Assembly (NCBI GenBank): GCA_020639295.1
Contig: JACKGY010000005.1
Coordinates: forward strand, 186,001-250,000
Direction: 5' to 3'
Length of the DNA stretch: 64,000 nt
Origin: Planctomycetota bacterium
Lineage (GTDB): Bacteria > Planctomycetota > GCA-002687715 > DRQF01
Of the stretch, positions 54,491-63,229 are shown in pieces. A model generated the notes under the pieces. The model was given only the letters and a program-made list of their open reading frames with translations. It searched no databases and was not told where the DNA came from. Numbering within the stretch: position 1 is the stretch's first letter; each line of letters opens with the position of its first letter. Position numbers and translations under genes: made by a program.

Positions 54491-55795
54491 TCAGCTCCGA
54501 CCGCTCTCGGCGAAGGCGGCGGCGAAGTCCATCGCCGCCTTCACGCACTGGTCGGAGTTGAAGTAGTCGTAGTTGCCGAAGCGACCGAGGATGTCGATCC
54601 CCTGCTCGGCCAGCCAGGTCTTCACCGTCGCCAGCTTCTCCTCGAGATCGCGGGTGTAGACGATGTAGGCGTACTTGTTGCGCCAGAGGCGGGTGAAGAG
54701 CACCTCCTCCTCACGGGCGAAGCCGCAACGCACGAGACCGGCGACGGTCTCGCGACAGGCCTCGTCGGCGTCGATCTCGCCCTTGTAGGTCACCTCGGCC
54801 ATGAGCGCGCTCTTGTCGGGGGGCGCGTTGCGCGGGCTGTAGTTCGAGATGTGGGTGACCCGATTGAAGGGGCCGTTCTCCGGGTGCGGGAAGTAGATCC
54901 AGGAGCGATCGCACTCCTCCGGCCGGTCGAGCGCCACGAGGATCGAGGCGACGCTGGTGAAGGGCAAGGTGGCGAAGGCCGCGGCGACCTCGTCCGGGGC
55001 ATCGGTCACGACCTTGCCCAGCTCGGGCAGCGGGATGGTCGAGACCACGCGGTCGAAGCGCTCGCCGTTGACCTCGTAGCCGCTCTGGAGGCGACGAAGC
55101 GAACGGATCGGGGTCGAGGTCCGGAGGCGCTCGGCCGCCAGCGGCGCGGCGATGCCCTTGACGATGGTCTCGAAGCCGCCCTCGAGCGGATACCAGAAGA
55201 TGGCCTGGTGCTTGTAGCCCTCGGTCCTGATGCCCACCGAGGAACGGATCACGTCGGCGACCGGCGCGTCGGGCACGCGGCCGGCCACCCACTGGGTGCT
55301 CATCTCGGCGAGATCCGTCTTCCAGATCTTCTCGTTGTAGGGAAACATGAACTTCGTCGCGATGCCCTCACCGAAGCGCCAGAGGCACCAGTCGCGGAAG
55401 TTGCGCGGCTGCGGCGCGCCCATGCGCCGGGCGAACTCCGCCTCGATGTAGCTGGTGAGGCACTGGAAGTTGTCTTCCTTCGGCAGGTCACCGAGACCGT
55501 TCTCGAAGGGGTACTGGACGTAGTTGCCGTGATACCAGATCGCGCTCTTGCGCTGGCTCTGATGGGTGCCGGCCTCGGCCACCGCCCCGAGGATGAAGTC
55601 GAGGACCTCCTTGTTCTTCGAGAAGATGATGTGACCGCCGGCCCGGTCGGCGACGAAGCCGTCGACGGTCTCCGAGCGGCAGAGACCACCGAGCCGGTCG
55701 TCCGCCTCGTAGAGGGTCCAGTCGACCTCCTGCCGGTCGAGGAGCCGCGCCAGGGTCACGCCGGTGATGCCGCCGCCGAGAATCGCAACCTTCAC
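54491..55795 (-). CDS. UDP-galactopyranose mutase-like FAD oxidoreductase
   Basis: This 434-residue protein has MKVAILGGGITGVTLARLL, then EADDRLGGLCRSETVDGFVADRAGGHIIF, the FAD-binding start. FMFPYNEKIWKTDLAEMSTQWVAGRVP and FWYPLEGGFETIVKGIA follow, and it ends GRFGNYDYFNSDQCVKAAMDFA. It is longer-range related to the plus-strand flavoprotein at 43822-45246, but clearly a separate subfamily. The likely role is ring contraction or redox change of a nucleotide-sugar or lipid-sugar in the cytoplasm. It is convergent with the membrane protein gene, with no gap between stops (54490/54491). Confidence 0.87.
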   Translation of the reverse strand: MKVAILGGGITGVTLARLLDRQEVDWTLYEADDRLGGLCRSETVDGFVADRAGGHIIFSKNKEVLDFILGAVAEAGTHQSQRKSAIWYHGNYVQYPFENGLGDLPKEDNFQCLTSYIEAEFARRMGAPQPRNFRDWCLWRFGEGIATKFMFPYNEKIWKTDLAEMSTQWVAGRVPDAPVADVIRSSVGIRTEGYKHQAIFWYPLEGGFETIVKGIAAPLAAERLRTSTPIRSLRRLQSGYEVNGERFDRVVSTIPLPELGKVVTDAPDEVAAAFATLPFTSVASILVALDRPEECDRSWIYFPHPENGPFNRVTHISNYSPRNAPPDKSALMAEVTYKGEIDADEACRETVAGLVRCGFAREEEVLFTRLWRNKYAYIVYTRDLEEKLATVKTWLAEQGIDILGRFGNYDYFNSDQCVKAAMDFAAAFAESGRS

Positions 55796-55908
55796 GAAGC
55801 ACTCCTTTGCGCTGGGGATCGGGAGCGGGCCGAGCCCCGCGATCAGTTCTATCTATCGCCTCCGGCCCCGGCAAACCGGCTGCCAATCGGCACCGGATGA
55901 ATATGCGC

Positions 55909-56844
55909 TCAACGCCGGCGTTCGAGCGCGTCCGCCAGGGACGCGTCGAGCAGACCGGCCGCGGCCAGGTCGCCCAGGAACCGGCGACCGTCCTCGTAGT
56001 AGCCGGCCGTGGGCAGGAGCCCCGGACAGCGGGCCTCGAAGTGGGCGTTGAAGACCTTCATGAGGGCTTCGCGGGTGTACTTCGCGAGCATGGACGCCAG
56101 GGCGATCTCGGCGCAACGGGAGTCGCCCTTCATCATGAAACGCAGATCGACGTCACCGGCGGGGAGCTGGAGCCGGTAGCGGCTGTCGCGGCGCTCCTCC
56201 TCGAGCACCTCGATCGGGACGAAGGGAAAGGCCCCGGCCAGCATGTCCTCGTAGTAGCTGCGACCACCGAGCTTGTCGACGCTCACCCGCGCGCCCTCGA
56301 CCTCGCGACCCGCCCGCTGCAGTCCCTCCTCGATCAGCTCCACGACGGTCGTGAACAGGCTGGTGTGCTTGTTGCCGCTGCGCTCCCAGGCGCCGTTCAG
56401 CTCGTCCTCGGGCATGACCCGGAGGCCGAAGCCCAGAAAACGCGCCCCGCCGAGGAGTTCCCCCTTGTCGGCGGCCTCCCAGGCACGCGCGACCCGATCG
56501 GGCTCCGCGGCGAAGGGCAGCGGCAGGTCGAGGTCGGCGTACCAGGGCAAGCGCCGCAGGCGGTCGCCGAGGTCACCACGGCCGTCCAGCTCGAGGAGGT
56601 CGGCGAGAGTCGCCGGAGCCGAGCCGACCCGCGAGGCATGAAAACCCAGGACCACGGCCTCGAGCAGGGCCAGGCCGTCCCGACGGTGGAGGATCTCCTT
56701 GGAATCACCGATCCGCAGCTCGCGGTCGGGACGGATCGGCAGCCGCGGCTCGCCCTCCGCCGCGGCGAGCTCCGCGCGCGCCACGATCAAGGGCCCGAGC
56801 AGGGGGCCGTAGCCGGCCTCGTCCATTCCGATGAAGACTGTCAT
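55909..56844 (-). CDS. RNase HII-like ribonuclease with long internal insert
   Basis: This 311-residue protein starts MTVFIGMDEAGYGPLLGPLIV, with the acidic pair Asp8-Glu9, then DSKE at 47-50. The third Asp lies in VSVDKLGG near 190 and the fourth in KGDSRCAEIALASMLAKYTRE near 240. These match the DEDD core of type 2 RNase H, which cuts RNA in RNA-DNA hybrids and single ribonucleotides. Typical RNase HII has about 200 residues. Here an insert of about 80 residues separates the DSK block from the third Asp, and there is no N-terminal domain as in RNase HIII. It may be a lineage-specific paralogue rather than the main RNase HII. Confidence 0.82.
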   Translation of the reverse strand: MTVFIGMDEAGYGPLLGPLIVARAELAAAEGEPRLPIRPDRELRIGDSKEILHRRDGLALLEAVVLGFHASRVGSAPATLADLLELDGRGDLGDRLRRLPWYADLDLPLPFAAEPDRVARAWEAADKGELLGGARFLGFGLRVMPEDELNGAWERSGNKHTSLFTTVVELIEEGLQRAGREVEGARVSVDKLGGRSYYEDMLAGAFPFVPIEVLEEERRDSRYRLQLPAGDVDLRFMMKGDSRCAEIALASMLAKYTREALMKVFNAHFEARCPGLLPTAGYYEDGRRFLGDLAAAGLLDASLADALERRR

Positions 56845-56909
56845 GCCCGTCTCACGATTCCCACGGTCCTTGTCGATAGGCAGATTATGGACTTCCGAGG
56901 ACGACGGCC

Positions 56910-57299
56910 ATGACCAAGGTGCTCATCTCGCTGCGTGACGCCATCCTGAGCGACGTCGTCAAGACGGCGTTCAAGAACTTCCCCACCATGGCCACCTACC
57001 CGGTGCCCCGGAGCCGCGTGGTGGGCCTCGCGGCCGAGGACGACGTCGACGCCGTGGTGATCGACATCGAGAAGGGCGAGGAGCACGAGGGCGGACTCAT
57101 CGACCGGCTGCGTGACAAGGCGCCGGACGTCGAGCTGGTCGTCCTCGCCGAGCCCTCGCTGCGGGAACGCATGAACCGCCTCAAGCTCTCCCATGGCATC
57201 TTCACCGTGGTTCCCCTGCCGCTGGACGCCTTCGACATCGCCAAGCGCATCGTCCGCCTCGAGGCCCTGCTCGCCGACCGGGGCCGCCAGATCGGCTGA
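56910..57299 (+). CDS. Degenerate receiver-like (pseudo-response regulator) protein
   Basis: This 129-residue protein has a receiver-like alternation of strands and helices: MTKVLISLRDAIL, DDVDAVVIDIEKGEEHEGG with Asp at the phospho-site position, VELVVLAEPSLRERM and IFTVVPLPLDAFDIAKRI. The usual N-terminal acidic cluster is missing, and the conserved Lys-Pro is replaced by Pro-Leu-Pro, so phosphorylation is doubtful. It could act as a constitutive protein-interaction module. GAGG lies upstream of the ATG. It is divergent from the RNase HII gene and convergent with the 1388-residue gene. Confidence 0.72.
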   Translation: MTKVLISLRDAILSDVVKTAFKNFPTMATYPVPRSRVVGLAAEDDVDAVVIDIEKGEEHEGGLIDRLRDKAPDVELVVLAEPSLRERMNRLKLSHGIFTVVPLPLDAFDIAKRIVRLEALLADRGRQIG

Positions 57300-57315
57300 G
57301 GCGACGGCGCCTCAG
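57296..57315. terminator. Hairpin containing both stop codons of convergent genes
   Basis: An 8-bp perfect stem CTGAGGCG with CGCCTCAG and ACGG loop. Its arms hold the TGA of the receiver-like gene (57297-57299) and the TGA of the opposite 1388-residue gene (57312-57314). It could stop transcription from both sides, though T-runs are missing. Confidence 0.45.
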
Positions 57316-60300
57316 ATCCCCACGCGCCGACGCTCGCTCGGCCGCCCCATCTCGACGTGACCGTAGCGACCCAGGGCGGCGATCAGACGCTCGTAGCCCT
57401 TGAGGTCGAGGATGCCCAGGCTCTGCACGGCGCGCAGCGCGATGATCTGCTCGGACCAGCTCGACGGCTGGAGCGCGACGTCGAGGAGGGCGTCGAAGAT
57501 CCGCACCGAGGCGTCGTCGGTCTCGGCCGCGACGCGGGCCAGGAGTTCGAGGTTCTCCTCGAACTCCGGCAGTCGCACCAGGAGATCGGCGAGCGCTCCC
57601 GGCCCGGTCTTTTCAGCGCCGGGGACCGCGCGGGCCAGGAGCGGCCAGGCGGTCTCGGCGAGTCGCCCGAGCCGGCGCCGCAGCAACCGCTCGGTCAGGC
57701 GCGGCGCCGGCGGCGGCTCGGCGATGCACTTCAGCACCAGCTCGCCGATGTCGTCCATCGCCGTGGCGATCGAGCTCATCTGGGCGTGATCGCAGACGAA
57801 GGCGGTGGCCGCCGCGCGCAGGGCCTCGTTGCGGCGCGAGGCCAGCGCCGGATTGCGCGCCTCCAGCTCGGCGACGAGGTCGCGGCCGCGTCCCCTCATG
57901 TGCTCGATCAGGCGGGCCAGGAGGCGAACCTGCCGCTCCCGCTCGGACTTGATGTCGCGGAACCGTTCCCACTCCCGTTCGGAGGCCTCGAGATAGCGGA
58001 GGTCCTCGTTCAGGAGTTCCGCATAGGGTGACGGCGACAGGCCGAGCGGCGTCGCGATGCCCAGATACTCGACGTCGAAGAGCGCCCGCAGCCGCAGCGC
58101 TTCGAGCACGACCGGCCGCCGCATCCTGAAGATCTTGCGCCGGGCCACGTCGAAGCCGGCGCGGCCGGCGCTGATGTCGATCGGTCGCTCGTTGGGATCG
58201 AGCACGTCCTTGACGATCGCGATCACGCGCGCGATCAGGAGGCGCAGGCCCTTGAACAGCAGCCACATGCCCACGATCGGAAACAGGAAGACGCGGCCAC
58301 GGGCGAGATAGCGCCGGTACTGGACGTAGGGATTGAGCGTCCGCCTCTCCTTGGGGAGCTCGTGCATCGGAAAGGTGCCGAAGATGTCGCGGACGAGGTT
58401 CTCCCGGTCCTCCTCCAGCAGGCCGGCGACCTCGGCGCCGTAGCGTTCGCGGACGTCGTGGTCGCGCTTGGCCGAGACGGTGAGGAAGTGGAGCGCGTTG
58501 AATTCCGTGGTCCGGTAGATGAGCGTGCCGGCGCTGCCGGAGACGTCGCTCAGATCCTCCGAGCTGATCCGCGTCCCGTGCCGTCGGGCGGAGCTCAGGC
58601 GCCGACGCCGCTCCAGCCAGAGGTCGAAGATGCGCCGGTCCTCGGCGTGGGCGGCGTCCAGCTCGTCGGCCGGGATGCAATGCTGGTTGTACTCGATGAT
58701 CAGCCGGGCGACGTGCTGCGACACGCTGTGGGTGATGAAGTCGAACCAGACCTTGGGTCCGGTGACGCCACCCTTGCCACGGGCGATGTCGAGCCGATCG
58801 AGCTGCTTGAAGCGCTTGGCGTCGTAGCGCAACCGGACGCGGCGGATGTTCTCGAGCGTCAGGTTGCCGAGCAGCATGTTGGCGACCTTGGTGTCGTTGC
58901 GATGGAAGTAGGCGCCGTCGATGAAGTCCCGGTAGTAGAGCATCATCGTCTCGAGCGCCGACCAGGACACCGGCAAGGGGTGGTCTTCGTCGAGGTGACG
59001 GCGGTGCACCGCGAGCACCAGCGTGTCGCGCTCGGCTTCCAGATCGCGGCTCTCGGCCCGCGTCATGGCCACCTCCGGCAGGAGGACCCGATCGACCAGG
59101 AACGAGAGATCGTCGTCGCCGTGGTCCTCCTTGACGATCTCGGTCAGGGCGAGGAACTGGGCTTCGGCCACGCGATCGAAGAGATCGACCGCCTGGCCGG
59201 CGATCCGGCGCAGCCAGGCGCCGAGCCCGAGCGGCAGGAAGCAGATGAGACCGAGGAAGAGCAGCGGCCCCTTGAGAAACCGGGTGAAGCCGTCGGCGAC
59301 GCCGATCCACGGATCGATCCGCGACAGGTGGGCCAGGGCCAGGAAGAGGAACACGACCAGCGAGAAGATCACCAGGCGCTTCGCCGGCCGGGCGGTGGCC
59401 TTCATCAGCGACATGCCGAAACGATCCAGGAACTGGGCCCCGGTGATCGTGCCGTAGAGGTCGGCGAACCAGTTGAGAAGCCGCTGCAGCCAGGCCAGGA
59501 AGTCGCCCCCCATGCGGCCCAGCCGGGCCGTGGTCCAGAGCGGGTCCGGCGCCCCGGTCGGGCCGAGCAGGAAGCGGATCAGCGGCAGGCGGCGCAGGAG
59601 CGGCAGGCGGAACAGCGACAGCGAGGTGGTGATCTGGCGGGCGACGTCGTGGCCGACGAAGTCCGCGACCTGGTTGTCGTCGAGCTCGCGGAGACGACCG
59701 ATGACGTCGTCGACGTGGAGATCGCGCACGTGGCCGGTCATCCGCCCCGGCTCGGCCAGAAGCTGCGCGGCGCCCCGCGAGACGAGTTCGGCCTCGATGA
59801 AGGCGAGCTGCCAGCGGCAGCCTTCCCGGCGGGCCGTGGCCTCGAGGTCGAGCAGCCGACGTTCGCCCCGGCGGACGATCCAGTTGTCGAGGTCGCGGGC
59901 GCGGTTGAGCAGGGTCGGATTCTCGCGGTCGCGCACCGGATCGCTGAAGAAGACGATGTTCTGGTTGAGGATCCACGAGTTCCGCTCGACCAGCCGGTCC
60001 GCGGCGCGGGCGAGGAAGAGGAAGAGCCGCACCAGGCGCAGGAGCGGGCGCAGGATGCGCAGCGAGCGGATGATCCTCACCACCCGCACCTCGCGCAGGA
60101 CCGGGTGACCGGTGAGGACCGCGAAGGGCAGGGAGGGTAGGAACTCGGTGAGGAAGTTGCGCCTGAAGTAGCGCAGCCGCTCGGGGCTGAGGGCGAGGCG
60201 GACGAAGAAGTCGGTGAGCAGGAAGGCACAGATCAGGGTGTCGGCCCAGCTCGTCCAGCCGAACTCGCCCTCGGGCACCGGATCGCTGAAGTGATCGACG

Positions 60301-61478
60301 ATGATGAGCGCGATCACCGCCATGATCAGCCAGAAGATCATGATCTCCCAGGCCCGGACGATCCGCTTGCCGAAGATCCGTTCCAGGCGCAGGGTGAGGA
60401 GGCGATCGGCCAGGGCGTTGCGAAGGCGGGCGGTCGTGCGTCGCAGCTTGGCATCGATCCGCCGCATCGAGAACAGGCGACCGCCCTCCTCGCCTTCGAC
60501 CGGCTCGGTCACCGGTTCGGGCGGCGCCTTCGCCTCGACCCGCTTGCGGGCCTGCCGGAAGACACGCTGGGTCTCGAGTCCGTCGAGGCGCAGGAAATGC
60601 AGCGAGCGCACGCGGCGTGGACCGGCGCGCTCCACCAGGCTGGCGCGCGCCTCGTCGAGTTCGCCGGTGAGCCAGATCACCGCCGCGCCCGCCCGTTCGA
60701 GGTCGTCGGGCGACTCGAGGCCGCGGATCCAGGCGATGAACAGGGCCTGGAGCCGATCGTGCTCGCGCGCGGCTTCGGCCGCGAACTGATGCAGACGGAG
60801 CCGCAGATCCTCGCCGCCGTCGTCGGCGCAATCCTCGAGATCGGCGGTGATCCGGCGCAGACCGCGGGCCAGACGACAGATCTGCCCGACCCGCTCGGCG
60901 ACGCAGCTGCTCTCCGTCGCGGCGGCCTCGAGCAGGGCCCGAGCCTGGCGTTCGAGAACCTCGAAGCGCACGCGCTCGACCTCGCGGTCGAGGTCGTCCC
61001 CCACCTCGCCGTCGGTCGCCTCGAACTCGGCGATGATCGCGTTGCCGGCCAGGACGCGTTCGACCTCGCGCAGCTCCTGGAGCATGAAGGGCGTCTCGTC
61101 GCGGGGCGGCCGCCCCTCGAGGATGCGAGCGCAGCGCCGGAGCAGGCGGCTGGCGCCGCGCAACACGGTCATGCGCCGGGCCACGGACTCGGCCTCGCCA
61201 TCGTGCCGCCGGAAGAACTCGCGCGCGGACTGCTCCACCTCCTCGAGGGCGAAGGACAGCCGGTCGAGGAGTTCCTCGGAGCGGCGGCCGGCGATGACGG
61301 TCTCGAGCCGCGCCAGCTGGACCTGCGCCTCGCGCCAGATCTCCGCCACCGGCGCGAGATCGTGGCCGGAGCGCGCGAGATCGCGAACGCGATCCACCGC
61401 CTGGTGGAGCTGGCGAAGGATCGAAGTGGCCTCCTCGCGGGCCGCTCCATCCAGGTTGCCGGACGGGTCCTCGCTCAT
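57312..61478 (-). CDS. Giant membrane protein with voltage-sensor-like segment
   Basis: This is a 1388-residue protein. Residues 1-370 are helical and Arg/Glu-rich, probably cytoplasmic. Residues about 377-490 look like the S1-S4 helices of ion channels: S1 IMIFWLIMAVIALIIVDHF, S2 WADTLICAFLLTDFFVRLALS, S3 FLPSLPFAVL. S4-like RVVRIIRSLRILRPLLRLVR has Arg at nearly every third position. No pore loop with a TVGYG-like filter follows. Further membrane helices lie near 700-716, 733-756 and 1061-1088. The remainder is helical (DLYGTITGAQFLDRFGM, YFHRNDTKVANMLLGNLTLENIR, HALHFLTVSAKRDH-type region). No known family was identified. It might sense membrane potential or be an ion-transport protein. 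Confidence 0.75.
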   Translation of the reverse strand: MSEDPSGNLDGAAREEATSILRQLHQAVDRVRDLARSGHDLAPVAEIWREAQVQLARLETVIAGRRSEELLDRLSFALEEVEQSAREFFRRHDGEAESVARRMTVLRGASRLLRRCARILEGRPPRDETPFMLQELREVERVLAGNAIIAEFEATDGEVGDDLDREVERVRFEVLERQARALLEAAATESSCVAERVGQICRLARGLRRITADLEDCADDGGEDLRLRLHQFAAEAAREHDRLQALFIAWIRGLESPDDLERAGAAVIWLTGELDEARASLVERAGPRRVRSLHFLRLDGLETQRVFRQARKRVEAKAPPEPVTEPVEGEEGGRLFSMRRIDAKLRRTTARLRNALADRLLTLRLERIFGKRIVRAWEIMIFWLIMAVIALIIVDHFSDPVPEGEFGWTSWADTLICAFLLTDFFVRLALSPERLRYFRRNFLTEFLPSLPFAVLTGHPVLREVRVVRIIRSLRILRPLLRLVRLFLFLARAADRLVERNSWILNQNIVFFSDPVRDRENPTLLNRARDLDNWIVRRGERRLLDLEATARREGCRWQLAFIEAELVSRGAAQLLAEPGRMTGHVRDLHVDDVIGRLRELDDNQVADFVGHDVARQITTSLSLFRLPLLRRLPLIRFLLGPTGAPDPLWTTARLGRMGGDFLAWLQRLLNWFADLYGTITGAQFLDRFGMSLMKATARPAKRLVIFSLVVFLFLALAHLSRIDPWIGVADGFTRFLKGPLLFLGLICFLPLGLGAWLRRIAGQAVDLFDRVAEAQFLALTEIVKEDHGDDDLSFLVDRVLLPEVAMTRAESRDLEAERDTLVLAVHRRHLDEDHPLPVSWSALETMMLYYRDFIDGAYFHRNDTKVANMLLGNLTLENIRRVRLRYDAKRFKQLDRLDIARGKGGVTGPKVWFDFITHSVSQHVARLIIEYNQHCIPADELDAAHAEDRRIFDLWLERRRRLSSARRHGTRISSEDLSDVSGSAGTLIYRTTEFNALHFLTVSAKRDHDVRERYGAEVAGLLEEDRENLVRDIFGTFPMHELPKERRTLNPYVQYRRYLARGRVFLFPIVGMWLLFKGLRLLIARVIAIVKDVLDPNERPIDISAGRAGFDVARRKIFRMRRPVVLEALRLRALFDVEYLGIATPLGLSPSPYAELLNEDLRYLEASEREWERFRDIKSERERQVRLLARLIEHMRGRGRDLVAELEARNPALASRRNEALRAAATAFVCDHAQMSSIATAMDDIGELVLKCIAEPPPAPRLTERLLRRRLGRLAETAWPLLARAVPGAEKTGPGALADLLVRLPEFEENLELLARVAAETDDASVRIFDALLDVALQPSSWSEQIIALRAVQSLGILDLKGYERLIAALGRYGHVEMGRPSERRRVGI

Positions 61479-61521
61479 CTCCGGGTGGCGCCTCTCCTGG
61501 GTCTCGCGGTCGGGGTCTCGC

Positions 61522-63027
61522 TCATGGTCTCGGCATGACGTTCACCGCGATCAGCAGCACCGTCAAGGTCACGAGGATGACGCCGAGGAGATTGATCAAG
61601 AGGCCCGCCCGGACCATGTCCATCATCCTCAGGCGACCGGAACCGAAGACGATGGCATTGGGCGGGGTCGCCACCGGGAGCATGAAGGCGCAGGAGGCGG
61701 ACAGGGTCGCGGCCAGACCGAGGTTGCGGCTGAGCTCCGGGCTGCCCAGCCCGGCGAGGATGGGCACGACGACGTTGGTGGTCGCCGTGTTCGAGGTCAC
61801 CTCGGTGACGAAGGTCATCACCAGGCAGACGAGCGGAACGAGGAGGTACTGGGAGAGATCGGTGAGGGCCGCGAATCGTCCGGCGATGTAGGCGGCGAGG
61901 CTGTGGTCGCCGCCGACGTCGAAGGCCTCGGCGATCGCGAAGCCACCGCCGAGGAGAAGAAGGAGGCCCCAGGGCAGCCGCCTGGTCATCTCCCAGTCGG
62001 CGAGCGGACGACGTTCCGGACCGGGCCGGACCAGGCTGAAGACGAGCACGCCGAAGATCGCCACCGCCGAATCACCGAGGCCCTTCCGCGCCCCGCCGGC
62101 CAGCCCGGTCATGCCGAGCGCCTCGAGGCCGCTGACCCAGCCGGGGATCCGGAGCGAGCCGAGCTCGAAGTCGCGCCGGAAGATCCACAGCGCCACGACC
62201 AGGCCGAAGATCAGCGCGGTCCACCGCTCCTGGGGCTTCATCGGCCCGAGATCCCTGAGGCGCGCCGCGATGAGATCGCGATCGCCGATCCGTACCGCCG
62301 CGCCGAAGCGGAACAAGAGCCGGGTGAGGATCAGGTGGATGAGGACGAGGAAGACCACCACCAGCGGCATCGTGAACACGATCCACTGCAGGAAGGATGG
62401 TTGCCGGGAACCGGCGAATTCGCGCAGGAAGATGCCGTTCGGCGGCGTGCCGATGGGCGTCCCCATGCCGCCGACGTTGGCGGCATAGGCGACGCCGAGG
62501 AGGAGCGCGGTGGCGAAGAGACCGAGCGACCGCTGGTCGCCGCCCTCGACCTCGTCGGCGAGAGCGATGCAGATGGGCAGCATCATCAACGTGGTCGCGG
62601 TGTTCGAGATCCACATCGACAGGAGCGCGACCGCCACCATCACGCCGAGGATCAGGCGTTCCGGGCGGACGCCGAAGACCCCGACGATGCGCAACGCGAT
62701 CCGTCGATGGAGGCCCCAGCGCTCGATCACCAGGGCCATGAAGAAGCCCCCGAGGAAGAGGAAGGTGAGATCGCCGGCATAGGCCGCCGCGACTCGATCG
62801 GAAGGCATGATGCCGAGGAGGGGAAAGAGCAGGATCGGCAGCAGCGAGGTGATCGGGATCGGCATGATCTCGAACAGCCAGAAGGCGGCCACGAGGCAGG
62901 TCACGCCGATCGCCCTGAAGCCGCGGGGATCGAGTCCGTCGGGAGCCTCGATCAACAGGCAGAGGAGCAAGGCGGCCAGGCCGACGATCGCCGCCAGGAG
63001 CTTGAGCAGGCCGGTCTTGCGGGGCAT
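61522..63027 (-). CDS. DASS/SLC13-family sodium-dependent transporter (dicarboxylate or related anion)
   Basis: This 501-residue protein has about 11 membrane segments. The two SNT motifs sit in SNTATTLMMLPI and SNTATTNVVVPIL; GTPPNGIF and ATPPNAIVFGSG are the matching re-entrant loops. WLFEIMPIPITSLLPI at the start is typical of the family. It likely imports C4-dicarboxylates or other small anions with Na+; sulfate or citrate cannot be excluded. AGGGAG stands 7 nt before the ATG. It is followed, 43 nt on, by the 1388-residue gene on the same strand, so they may be co-transcribed. Confidence 0.92.
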   Translation of the reverse strand: MPRKTGLLKLLAAIVGLAALLLCLLIEAPDGLDPRGFRAIGVTCLVAAFWLFEIMPIPITSLLPILLFPLLGIMPSDRVAAAYAGDLTFLFLGGFFMALVIERWGLHRRIALRIVGVFGVRPERLILGVMVAVALLSMWISNTATTLMMLPICIALADEVEGGDQRSLGLFATALLLGVAYAANVGGMGTPIGTPPNGIFLREFAGSRQPSFLQWIVFTMPLVVVFLVLIHLILTRLLFRFGAAVRIGDRDLIAARLRDLGPMKPQERWTALIFGLVVALWIFRRDFELGSLRIPGWVSGLEALGMTGLAGGARKGLGDSAVAIFGVLVFSLVRPGPERRPLADWEMTRRLPWGLLLLLGGGFAIAEAFDVGGDHSLAAYIAGRFAALTDLSQYLLVPLVCLVMTFVTEVTSNTATTNVVVPILAGLGSPELSRNLGLAATLSASCAFMLPVATPPNAIVFGSGRLRMMDMVRAGLLINLLGVILVTLTVLLIAVNVMPRP

Positions 63028-63100
63028 CGCAGGCTCCCTTCCGGGCTCCCGGGGAGCCCTTGTCGCTCCCCCCGGGCCCCCTTATCATGCCGCCCGGATC

Positions 63101-63172
63101 GCCAGAGTAGCTCAACGGTAGAGCACAGCTTTCGTAAAGCTGGGGTTGAGGGTTCGATTCCCTCCTCTGGCT
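63101..63172 (+). tRNA. tRNA-Thr, anticodon CGT
   Basis: The acceptor stem GCCAGAG pairs with CTCTGGC at 63165-63171. The D arm GCTC..GAGC, anticodon stem CAGCT/AGCTG with loop TTCGTAA (anticodon CGT, reads ACG) and T arm GAGGG/CCCTC with TTCGATT are all intact. The tRNA is 72 nt long and its 3' CCA is not encoded. It lies between two minus-strand genes. Confidence 0.95.
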
Positions 63173-63229
63173 CTCGCGAGGGGCCGCGGCCTTGGAGCCG
63201 GCGGCCCCTTTCCTTTCCGCCTCCGATCC

